Below, one piece after another: positions 57,053 to 64,000 of a stretch of DNA of 64,000 nucleotides. The notes under the pieces were generated by a model that was given only the letters and a program-made list of their open reading frames with translations, ran no database searches and had not been told where the DNA came from. The DNA comes from Oleispira antarctica RB-8. Its GTDB lineage: Bacteria > Pseudomonadota > Gammaproteobacteria > Pseudomonadales > Oceanobacteraceae. The translations under genes and the position numbers were made by a program. Position 1 is the stretch's first letter. Each line of letters starts with the position of its first letter. The DNA is taken from assembly GCA_000967895.1 (NCBI GenBank), contig FO203512.1, forward strand, positions 941,582-1,005,581. Reading direction: 5' to 3'.

Positions 57053-58081
57053 ATGAACGCCACTTTTTCCTTTACTGTAAGCCTAAAGCAGGCTAATTCG
57101 CACTTACTTGCCTGTTTATTGCCCGCGATTCCCTACTTACCGCCAGATCAATGGCAAGCGCTATTATTAGGGGTGAAAGGTGATATTAAGGTTGATGGCG
57201 TTATTGTGCGAGATGATGTTCTTCTATTCGCGGGGCAAGTCGTCAGTTATACCTTGCATCATTATGAAGAAGCGGAAGTTGATGATGCTTGGTCACGCGT
57301 GTGGTCGAATGATGAAATTGCCGCTGTTCATAAGCCCGCCAACCTTCCGGTTAATCGTACAACACGAAATGTCTATAATACGTTGATTCAATTATTGCGC
57401 CGTGAGAGTCCTTGGCCTGATGCACATTTATTGCATCGCTTAGATTTAGAAACCTCGGGGCTGATCTTAATCGCACACAGCAATGCAGTAGCGCGCCAGT
57501 ATCAATCTAAGTTAGAGCATTTAATTAAACGCAAAATTTATCGAACGATTGTGGTGGGAAAGCCCGATTGGGAAATAAAGGATTTTATTTGCGATCTTGG
57601 CACTCTCGATAAGGCGCAAGGGGGAAGTGAGATACGCAGTCAGATGCATGTACTGCCAAAAGGTGAAGGAAAAGAAAGTCGTACACTCTTTAAGGTTTTA
57701 GCGACAAAAAATAAAGACAGTATGGATTATTCACTGGTGGAGTGTGAACTATTTACCGGGCGCAAACATCAAATTCGTGCGCAGCTAGCATATTTAGGCC
57801 ATGCCATTGTGGGGGATAAAATTTACAGGAATGGTGGTGAGTTTTATTTAAAACGAATTGAAAAAACATTAACAGCAGCCGATTATAAAAAGCTGTTAAC
57901 GCCTCATCATTTATTACACGCCTATGAGATTCATTTGTTTAATCGTTGGCAGACGGCGACGACTCATGGCGAGGTGTGTGATGGCAAGGAGTGTCATGGT
58001 GGGTGTGGGTTATCCAAGACTGAGGACATTATCATACGAGATGATGATTTTCCTGAGTCTTGGCAAGCCTTTGATTTTTAA
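57053..58081 (+). CDS. RluA-family pseudouridine synthase
   Basis: A 342-residue enzyme that isomerises uridine in rRNA or tRNA. The catalytic motif LLHRLDLETSGLILIA with the Asp in RLD is complete, and FTGRKHQIRAQLAYLGH is the family H-Q-I-R region. An odd C-terminal tail carries a CxxxxCHGGC cluster (CDGKECHGGCG, about 311-321), which most family members lack. The target position cannot be told from sequence. Stands alone between a diguanylate cyclase and a converging acyl-CoA ligase. Confidence 0.9.
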   Translation: MNATFSFTVSLKQANSHLLACLLPAIPYLPPDQWQALLLGVKGDIKVDGVIVRDDVLLFAGQVVSYTLHHYEEAEVDDAWSRVWSNDEIAAVHKPANLPVNRTTRNVYNTLIQLLRRESPWPDAHLLHRLDLETSGLILIAHSNAVARQYQSKLEHLIKRKIYRTIVVGKPDWEIKDFICDLGTLDKAQGGSEIRSQMHVLPKGEGKESRTLFKVLATKNKDSMDYSLVECELFTGRKHQIRAQLAYLGHAIVGDKIYRNGGEFYLKRIEKTLTAADYKKLLTPHHLLHAYEIHLFNRWQTATTHGEVCDGKECHGGCGLSKTEDIIIRDDDFPESWQAFDF

Positions 58082-58126
58082 GATCGGTTTTAAAAAATCA
58101 TTCCTCTAGTCTTATCAATATGTTAT

Positions 58127-59764
58127 CTAGCGATTCATTAAATAATCGTGATACTCCTTACGCAAATTAATTTTTAACAGTTTGCCCGTCGCAGTATGAG
58201 GTAAGCTTTCCACAAAAATAACTTCGTCTGGCATCCAAAATTTAGCAATTTTATCGCTTAAGAATTCTTTAATATCATCGCCCGTGGTCGTTGAACCTGG
58301 TTTCATTATTGCCAATAATAATGGGCGTTCATCCCATTTTTCATGAGCCGCACCAATCACGCAGGCTTCGATAATATCAGGGTGGTCTACTGCGGCATTC
58401 TCTAGATCGATAGAGCTGATCCATTCTCCGCCTGACTTAATTACGTCTTTTGAACGATCAACAATGCCTAAGTAATTATTTGTATCGATGGTGGCAACAT
58501 CGCCGGTATCGAGCCAGCCATTTTCAAAGCTACTCATATCATCAGTTTTAAAATATTTTTTAATGATCCAAGGGCCGCGTACTAATAAGCGGCCGAAGGT
58601 TATGCCGTCATTTGGCAGTGTCTGGCCTTCATCATCGACAATTTTCATTTCGACGCCGAAGACTGGGCGACCTTGTTTTTGTTGCAGTAAATAACGTTCT
58701 TCGATGGGCATGTTTTTCATCAACGCGTTTTCTACGTTTGACGTGCCGAGTGGTGACATCTCTGTCATGCCCCAGGCATGAATCAAGAACGCATCGTGCA
58801 CTTGGTCAAATTTCTTGATCATGGAAAGAGGCGCGGCCGAGCCACCTACCACGACATTTTTGACAGAATCTAAGGTTTTGCCAATCTCATCCATGTGGTT
58901 GAGTAGCATTAACCAAACGGTAGGCACACCCAATAACAGATCAGGTTGCTCAGCGTCGATTAATTCCCACAGTGACGCGCCATCCATTCCAGGACCTGGG
59001 AATACCAGCTTGGCTCCGGTCATTGCGCCGGCATAAGGTACGCCCCAAGCGTTGACGTGGAACATAGGCACAACGGGTAATACGCAGGATAAGCTGGTGA
59101 TGCCTAATGCTTCGCGGCTGATTTCCGACATGGCATGCAGTAAGGTTGAGCGGTGGCTGTACAGTACGCCTTTTGGATTGCCTGTAGTGCCGGAGGTGTA
59201 GCATAAGCATGCGGCTGAGTTTTCATCAAACTGTGGCCATTCTAATTCATCGCTGGCGCTGTCGATTAAGTCTTCGTAGCAGATGGCATTCTTTAAGCTG
59301 GTTTCGGGCATATTGGCCGAGTCGGCCATAATAATAAAACCTTCGACTGAGCTTATTTGATCTTGAATGGCTTCTAATAACGGCACAAAGGTAAGGTCGA
59401 CAAAGATCCAACGGTCTTCGGCGTGGTTAATGATGTAGACCAGCTGTTCGGGGAATAAGCGTGGGTTGATGGTATGCAATACCGAGCCAATGCCCGAGAC
59501 TCCAAAGTAGAGTTCAAAATGGCGATAGTTGTTCCACGCGAGTGTGGCGATGCGGTCTGCTGGATTCGTGCCCATTTTAATCAGTGCATTAGCAATTTTT
59601 TTCGAGCGTTTGGCAGCGTCTATCATTGTGTAGCGGTGAATACTTTCGCCTTTGCTATCAATTTCACAGCGACGGCTGACAATTTCGCTATTAGGGTGAG
59701 AAGATACTGCGTGTTCTATTAGCCCAGAAATTAGTAGTGGGCTGTCCATCATATTACCTAGCAT
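58127..59764 (-). CDS. alkK: medium-chain acyl-CoA ligase AlkK-type
   Basis: A 545-residue AMP-forming ligase. The start [19 protein letters not shown] closely follows AlkK of alkane-using Pseudomonas as I remember it. P-loop [46 protein letters not shown] and the catalytic Lys region [14 protein letters not shown] are complete. It activates fatty acids, notably those from alkane oxidation, for beta-oxidation (FadE at 45.4-47.9 kb). A pair of 13-base direct repeats lies just upstream (59780-59810). Confidence 0.87.
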   Translation of the reverse strand: MLGNMMDSPLLISGLIEHAVSSHPNSEIVSRRCEIDSKGESIHRYTMIDAAKRSKKIANALIKMGTNPADRIATLAWNNYRHFELYFGVSGIGSVLHTINPRLFPEQLVYIINHAEDRWIFVDLTFVPLLEAIQDQISSVEGFIIMADSANMPETSLKNAICYEDLIDSASDELEWPQFDENSAACLCYTSGTTGNPKGVLYSHRSTLLHAMSEISREALGITSLSCVLPVVPMFHVNAWGVPYAGAMTGAKLVFPGPGMDGASLWELIDAEQPDLLLGVPTVWLMLLNHMDEIGKTLDSVKNVVVGGSAAPLSMIKKFDQVHDAFLIHAWGMTEMSPLGTSNVENALMKNMPIEERYLLQQKQGRPVFGVEMKIVDDEGQTLPNDGITFGRLLVRGPWIIKKYFKTDDMSSFENGWLDTGDVATIDTNNYLGIVDRSKDVIKSGGEWISSIDLENAAVDHPDIIEACVIGAAHEKWDERPLLLAIMKPGSTTTGDDIKEFLSDKIAKFWMPDEVIFVESLPHTATGKLLKINLRKEYHDYLMNR

Positions 59765-59779
59765 GGCTGTGTTACCTTA

Positions 59780-59810
59780 TTTGTCTAGTTATTATATTTT
59801 GTCTAGTTAT
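59780..59810. repeat. tandem 18-base repeat upstream of alkK
   Basis: TTTGTCTAGTTAT at 59780-59792 and 59798-59810, period 18, with similar flanks (TTAT / TCAT). It is 16-46 bases before the alkK start, in the leader or promoter. May be an operator. Confidence 0.5.
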
Positions 59811-60007
59811 CATAGGTGTAGGCTTGTGCGTACTCTATCTATTCGTATGAGATTTATTGTGTTTTATTATTTTGTAATCAATCAACATTACGCATTAAAT
59901 AGCCATAGCTCTATCACTCTTTAGTGTTATTTTGGCATCTTGATAAGAGGCTATTAAATCGACATTAATCAAGTATTAATTATTAAAAAGACTTATGAAA
60001 AACATTT

Positions 60008-60610
60008 ATGAATAAACCTATCTCAGAAGCCTGTTTACGCAACCAAGGGCCAATAGCTGCTGCGCTAAAAGAACGGTTACCCAATGCGGCGCGGTTATTA
60101 GAAATTGGCAGTGGTACAGGTCAGCATGCGGTATTTTGTGCCCGTGAATTACCTCATATAACGTGGCAGCCAAGCGACCTTGCACAGAATCATGATGGAA
60201 TTAAATTGTGGGTAACTGAGGCGGCGTTAAGCAATGTACTTGAGCCCTTGGTATTAGATGTTGATCAAGCTTGGCCTTCTATGAAAGTCGACCATGTATT
60301 TACCGCCAATACAGTGCATTACATTGCGGATGAGAGTGTGGTGAATATGCTGGCAGGGATTAGCTGTTTAATAGACAAAGACGGTTTATTTATGATGTAT
60401 GGTCCGGTGAATATCAATGGCGAGTTTACCAGCGAAGGCAATGCGCATTTAGATGAATGGCTTAAAGCGTGTGTGAATCCTTTAGCAGGCATTAAGGACT
60501 TGGCTGATATCGAGAGGATGGCTAAAGATCAAGATTTAGTCTTGATCGATAACCTCGCTATGCCCGCTAATAATCGGCTGCTTATTTTTCAAAAGCAGTC
60601 TCTCAATTAA
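60008..60610 (+). CDS. DUF938 family SAM-dependent methyltransferase
   Basis: A 200-residue Rossmann methyltransferase. LLEIGSGTGQHAVFCARELP is the SAM motif I; TWQPSDLAQN, TANTVHYIADESVVNML and GLFMMYGPVNINGEFTSEGN are DUF938 marks. Substrate unknown. It converges tail to tail with the esterase gene (stop at 60610, neighbour from 60611), so the two transcripts meet without a terminator. Confidence 0.92.
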   Translation: MNKPISEACLRNQGPIAAALKERLPNAARLLEIGSGTGQHAVFCARELPHITWQPSDLAQNHDGIKLWVTEAALSNVLEPLVLDVDQAWPSMKVDHVFTANTVHYIADESVVNMLAGISCLIDKDGLFMMYGPVNINGEFTSEGNAHLDEWLKACVNPLAGIKDLADIERMAKDQDLVLIDNLAMPANNRLLIFQKQSLN

Positions 60611-61327
60611 TTAATCGAGCTTGGCTTGAATCCAGTCGGCAATGTCTTTTACCTGCTCATAACATACCTGATGTTCCATTGGGTAGTCGTGGTATTGAAT
60701 TTGGTAGCCTAACGTCGTCAGGTCACTTTGTGCTTTTAAGCCTAAGCTCTGATTTACCACGGGATCGATGTTGCCGTGGTAAATTTGAATGTCGATATTT
60801 TGATTATTCGGGCTTGGCACAAAAGTATTTGGTGCGCTCAGTATCGGGAAGTAGGTGGATAGTCCCGCTAAGCCGCCCAGCGAGTGCGGGTAAGTTAACG
60901 CCGCGTGATAGGCCACTGCGCCTCCTTGAGAAAACCCAAGCACTAAAATACGCTCGCTATTTACCCCACGTTCTATTTCACGATCTATTAAGTTTTGAAT
61001 GTCTTTAGCCGAGGCTAACAGCTGGCTTTGGTTGATCTTACGTTCGGCCGATTCACCGACTTTCACCTGGGTCGGCATGTCTAAAATGTCGTACCATGCA
61101 GGCATGGAAATTCCGCCATTGATGGTGACGGGGATTTCAGACGCATGAGGGAAGATAAAGCGAATATTGTTAACGCTGGCGCCTAGCAGGGTTTTTAATT
61201 CTGGCACCAGAGCCGCGAAATCGTCTCCGCTTGCGCCTAAACCGTGTAGCCAAATAATGCTGGTGGCTTGGCTATTGTTTAAATCAGTATTGGCGGGTTC
61301 TATTTCAATTGCAGGTAAATATGGCAT
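60611..61327 (-). CDS. alpha/beta-hydrolase, carboxylesterase/acyl-protein-thioesterase type
   Basis: A 238-residue enzyme. IIWLHGLGASGDDFAALVPELK (oxyanion loop), VLGFSQGGAVAYHAALTYP (nucleophile Ser in GFSQGG), HGNIDPVVNQ (Asp) and EHQVCYEQVKDI (His) give a complete triad. This is the EstB/APT1-like family of short-acyl esterases. Substrate unknown; likely cytoplasmic as no signal peptide is seen. Confidence 0.92.
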   Translation of the reverse strand: MPYLPAIEIEPANTDLNNSQATSIIWLHGLGASGDDFAALVPELKTLLGASVNNIRFIFPHASEIPVTINGGISMPAWYDILDMPTQVKVGESAERKINQSQLLASAKDIQNLIDREIERGVNSERILVLGFSQGGAVAYHAALTYPHSLGGLAGLSTYFPILSAPNTFVPSPNNQNIDIQIYHGNIDPVVNQSLGLKAQSDLTTLGYQIQYHDYPMEHQVCYEQVKDIADWIQAKLD

Positions 61328-61466
61328 ATTGGGAATCCCCTCTGTGTCAGGACAGTTGTTGTTTATTTTTATCGAACAGGTTTTGTCTATGGTATGTTAA
61401 TACCACATTATTGCACTGTAATACGCTGAATGTGATCCAGTTTAATTGTTACGTTAAGAGAGTCGC

Positions 61467-62339
61467 ATGCCAACGCTATTTCCTTCCTTTTTAAAAACTG
61501 AATTTTTATTACCTAGCTTTTTAAGAGCTAAGCCTTTAATTGATGAAAATACTGCCGATTTTATTTTCTCTACCGTCGCTTGGGTGTTGCAAAATTTTGA
61601 TCATGAAGAGTTTTTTAATCGTACTCGTCTCGTTGCTCCCAGTAATGATTTTTTCCCGGGTTTAGTGAATAGCGTTGATGAAAAGGCGCAGAATATCTTT
61701 CAGCATACCGCACGTTACGCAGGATTGCGCCATTGGCCGTTTGAGCTTAAGTCGATGATTGAGCATGATAATAATGACGAAGGCCAAATGCAGCCTGTGC
61801 CACAGGATGAGTTAGCACTTATTCACCGCAACTCATTTCCGCATATTTCTATTGCTGACGAAGGCGCGGATGCTTATGGCATACAAGTCCCCGTGATTAT
61901 TACTCAGCAGCCGTTATTTGTGTTTTATAATCTGCAGCAAACCCTTAAACCGGAAGATCTGAGTGCCAGTTATGCCCATGTAATTGCTCAGCATTTGATA
62001 ATTCAATCCAAAGAGCAGCCGCCTGGTGGCAACCAATTTTTCGCTGAAGCCAGTGAAATACTCGCCAGTATGATGGGCTTTGGCGTATTGCTCAGTAACT
62101 CAGCGTATACCTTTCGGGGGGGGTGCGGCTCTTGTTATAACGCAATGGCGAATCGTCAGCCTGCATTAACCGAGTTGGACAGTGTGTTTACATTGGCGTT
62201 ATTTTGTCGCTTGAAAGGAATACGTTATCAAGAGGCAACTCGGCATTTAAAGAAACACTTATGTGTCAGCTATAAACAAGCGATTAAGCAGATAGATCAA
62301 CGACTCGATCAGGTGAACGACCTTAAGCGTATTGCATAA
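61467..62339 (+). CDS. conserved-looking protein of unknown function
   Basis: A 290-residue protein with no signal peptide. The middle (EIDENTADFIFSTVAWVL-like start, ARYAGLRHWPFEL, HISIADEGADAYGIQVPVII) looks like a mixed alpha/beta fold. The C-terminal 100 residues are helical: EASEILASMMGFGVLLSNSA, then GGCGSCYNAMANRQPALTELDSVFTLALF and a basic HLKKHLCVSYKQAIKQI end. The CGSC could bind metal or make a disulfide. The ATG has AGAG upstream. I do not recognise the family, and its neighbours (esterase, sensor protein) give no hint. Confidence 0.7.
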   Translation: MPTLFPSFLKTEFLLPSFLRAKPLIDENTADFIFSTVAWVLQNFDHEEFFNRTRLVAPSNDFFPGLVNSVDEKAQNIFQHTARYAGLRHWPFELKSMIEHDNNDEGQMQPVPQDELALIHRNSFPHISIADEGADAYGIQVPVIITQQPLFVFYNLQQTLKPEDLSASYAHVIAQHLIIQSKEQPPGGNQFFAEASEILASMMGFGVLLSNSAYTFRGGCGSCYNAMANRQPALTELDSVFTLALFCRLKGIRYQEATRHLKKHLCVSYKQAIKQIDQRLDQVNDLKRIA

Positions 62340-62483
62340 CGGGATTTTGATATTAATAATTTACAGGTAGGCAAACATATAAAGCCGTCGGTACGGTAAA
62401 AACAAGCTCACTAAGTTTATAAATAAGCGCTAACTAAGCTATAACTATAGGACATGCTATAAATTTCGAGTGAGCTTCTCTAC

Positions 62484-64000
62484 ATGGTTCGGATGCCCCA
62501 TTCCTCTTATTCTTTCGGGTTATATATTGGATTTTTTTGTGCCTATCTTATCGTTGGCCACTTATTATCTAACTTTGCCTTTCAATCTCAAATTGTTCCT
62601 ATTTGGCTGCCTGCGGGTATTGCTTTAGTGGGTTGTTACCTTTGGTGGTGGCGTTTCATTCCGGCAGTATTTATAGCATCGTTTGCATTCAATTATTCAG
62701 TACAGACATCAATCGACGACATTACGCTATCAACTGAGCAAGGCATTGGGTTAAGTCTTATTTCCATGGGTGCAAGTTTGCAGGCCTTTGTGGGGAGTGC
62801 CTTGTTGCGATACTGGCTGGGTCACCCCTTAAGACAAGCTTCTAATATTAAAATTCTCTATTTTATATTTGTTGTTGGCATTTTCGTAAATTTAATCTCA
62901 TCGTCCATCGGGACTTTTTCGCTCACCGTGTTTAGCCCAGCATACAGTATGAAAAATTATTGGAATAATTTTCTCTATTGGTGGCTAGGAGATTCTTTAG
63001 GTGTTTTGTTAGTAGCGCCTTTTTTGCTTAGCTTTTTCAGTACTAAAGAATCTGAAATAAACTTAAAGCGATCACGGGTATTGATTGTTTCGACCTCTTC
63101 CTTTCTATTCTTATCCATATTGGTATTAACCGGTTTCTTTATCGACTTTTCTAATGAGAATACGAAGAAATCGACTGTTAGAGAAGTTAGAAGTATTGAG
63201 AATGGACTTTATCGAGAACTAAACAATAGTACGGTTCAATTACAGAATTTAGCCAGTTATATTCAAAATACAGACAGTATTTCACGAATCGATTTTGCAC
63301 AAGTGGTGAGTAAACTCACTGATAATCAACCCACCATTGCTGCTATGTCTTGGAATCCGGTTATCCTGCAAGAAGAAAAAATAAAGCATCAAGTAGAACT
63401 GAAAAATATTTATGACAAAGACGTTATTATAAGAGGTGAATCTTTGTTATCCAGTGATCCTGTTGTTTATGTCAGACTGATTTTCCCTGAAGAAAGTAAT
63501 GACAAGGCCATTGGCTTTAATGTGTTTTCAAATCAAGATAGAAAAAAAACCCTCATTGATGCAGAGATGAACTTTCAAGCTAAAGCGACGCCCATTATTC
63601 AACTTGTGCAATCCAAATATAATAAACCAGCGTATTTAATGTTTTTCCCTATTTTTAAAGGTAATAAAAACTTAAGGGGGTATGTCGCAGGGGTTTTTTT
63701 AGCGGAAGATATGATTTTAAAGGCTTTGGATTTTAGTGAGACTAAGCGCTTTAATTATGAACTGTATGAAGCCGGCAAAGATCATTGGTTTTCGGCAAAT
63801 AATGATGGGGGTGTATTAAAAGGCAGTGGCGATGCTGAAAAGTTAGAATTTAAACTGTCGGGTCAAATATGGCATTTATACCTGCAAGCTAATACAGAAT
63901 ATTTATCACAACAGAAAAGCCAGTCTTATTTATTACTCTTTTTTTTAGAGTTCGTTATCGTTGCCTTTATTATGCTATTTATTCTGATGGTTAATAGTCG
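62484..64000 (+). CDS. MASE1-CHASE sensor protein, N-terminal part (cut by window end)
   Basis: An open frame from ATG 62484 (or 62493) runs to the window end, giving 505 residues with no stop. Residues about 1-230 are eight hydrophobic helices of the MASE1 type (QSQIVPIWLPAGIALVGCYL, WWLGDSLGVLLVAPFLLSFF). Residues about 240-470 form a CHASE-like extracytoplasmic domain (IAAMSWNPVI, YLMFFPIFKGNKNLRGYVAGVF). A further helix (LLLFFLEFVIVAFIMLFIL) begins near 485. Such proteins usually end in GGDEF, EAL or histidine kinase domains, which would lie past the window. Confidence 0.82.
   Translation, partial: MVRMPHSSYSFGLYIGFFCAYLIVGHLLSNFAFQSQIVPIWLPAGIALVGCYLWWWRFIPAVFIASFAFNYSVQTSIDDITLSTEQGIGLSLISMGASLQAFVGSALLRYWLGHPLRQASNIKILYFIFVVGIFVNLISSSIGTFSLTVFSPAYSMKNYWNNFLYWWLGDSLGVLLVAPFLLSFFSTKESEINLKRSRVLIVSTSSFLFLSILVLTGFFIDFSNENTKKSTVREVRSIENGLYRELNNSTVQLQNLASYIQNTDSISRIDFAQVVSKLTDNQPTIAAMSWNPVILQEEKIKHQVELKNIYDKDVIIRGESLLSSDPVVYVRLIFPEESNDKAIGFNVFSNQDRKKTLIDAEMNFQAKATPIIQLVQSKYNKPAYLMFFPIFKGNKNLRGYVAGVFLAEDMILKALDFSETKRFNYELYEAGKDHWFSANNDGGVLKGSGDAEKLEFKLSGQIWHLYLQANTEYLSQQKSQSYLLLFFLEFVIVAFIMLFILMVNS

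Overview
The window reads as one contiguous chromosome segment of a marine gammaproteobacterium of the Oceanospirillales type (relatives of Oleispira, Thalassolituus or Bermanella). I base this on gene order and protein character, not on a database search. The gene order rpsU-yqeY-dnaG-rpoD / tsaD-folB-folK / cca, and lptD-surA-pdxA-rsmA-apaG-apaH-glpE diverging from amgK-murU-djlA, is the pseudomonad/oceanospirillad arrangement. An AlkK-type medium-chain acyl-CoA ligase and a large FadE fit a lipid- or alkane-using lifestyle.

Region 1 (1-12.0 kb) is the distal end of a contractile-tail (myovirus-like) prophage, and its head, sheath/tube and integrase genes lie outside the window. The genes are tightly overlapped on the + strand: small membrane-type proteins, a tail assembly chaperone with an apparent programmed -1 frameshift, the tape measure, a DUF2590-type baseplate protein, baseplate J, tail protein I, a long tail fibre carrying an SGNH/GDSL-type hydrolase domain, a protein of unknown function, and then hub and gpV-like spike proteins. 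The region ends at a CAT-anticodon tRNA (12086-12162, minus strand) that probably served as the attachment site. Ordered TTTGACA repeats and an inverted repeat lie beside it.

Region 2 (12.3-20.7 kb) is the macromolecular-synthesis operon (rpsU, yqeY, dnaG, rpoD) on the minus strand. It diverges from tsaD-folB-folK, and cca converges on folK.

Region 3 (20.8-35.7 kb) holds a TraF_2-type outer-membrane barrel gene, an isolated flgP-flgT flagellar outer-ring pair, the lptD...glpE operon (outer-membrane biogenesis, vitamin B6, rRNA methylation, Ap4A hydrolysis), the divergent amgK-murU-djlA set (cell-wall sugar recycling plus a DnaJ-like co-chaperone), and a hotdog thioesterase.

Region 4 (35.8-48 kb) contains upp-uraA (uracil salvage), a parvulin, a DUF2058 protein, dbpA, a hemolysin-III/PAQR protein, a GIY-YIG protein, a ceramidase-like lipoprotein, a DUF1456 protein, a Tag-like glycosylase homologue and fadE.

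Region 5 (48.3-50.9 kb) is a compact three-gene set: a MotA/ExbB-like channel with a long coiled-coil tail, an OmpA-domain MotB-like partner, and a small protein with a possible His/Cys metal site. It resembles the ZorA/ZorB core of Zorya anti-phage systems, but no ZorC, ZorD or ZorE homologue is visible. It is the best candidate for an undescribed system.

Region 6 (51-64 kb) contains an exported glutaminase, feoA-feoB with a candidate Fur box, a diguanylate cyclase with a duplicated sensor, an RluA-family pseudouridine synthase, alkK, a DUF938 methyltransferase, an esterase, an unknown protein, and the start of a MASE1-CHASE sensor protein cut by the window end.
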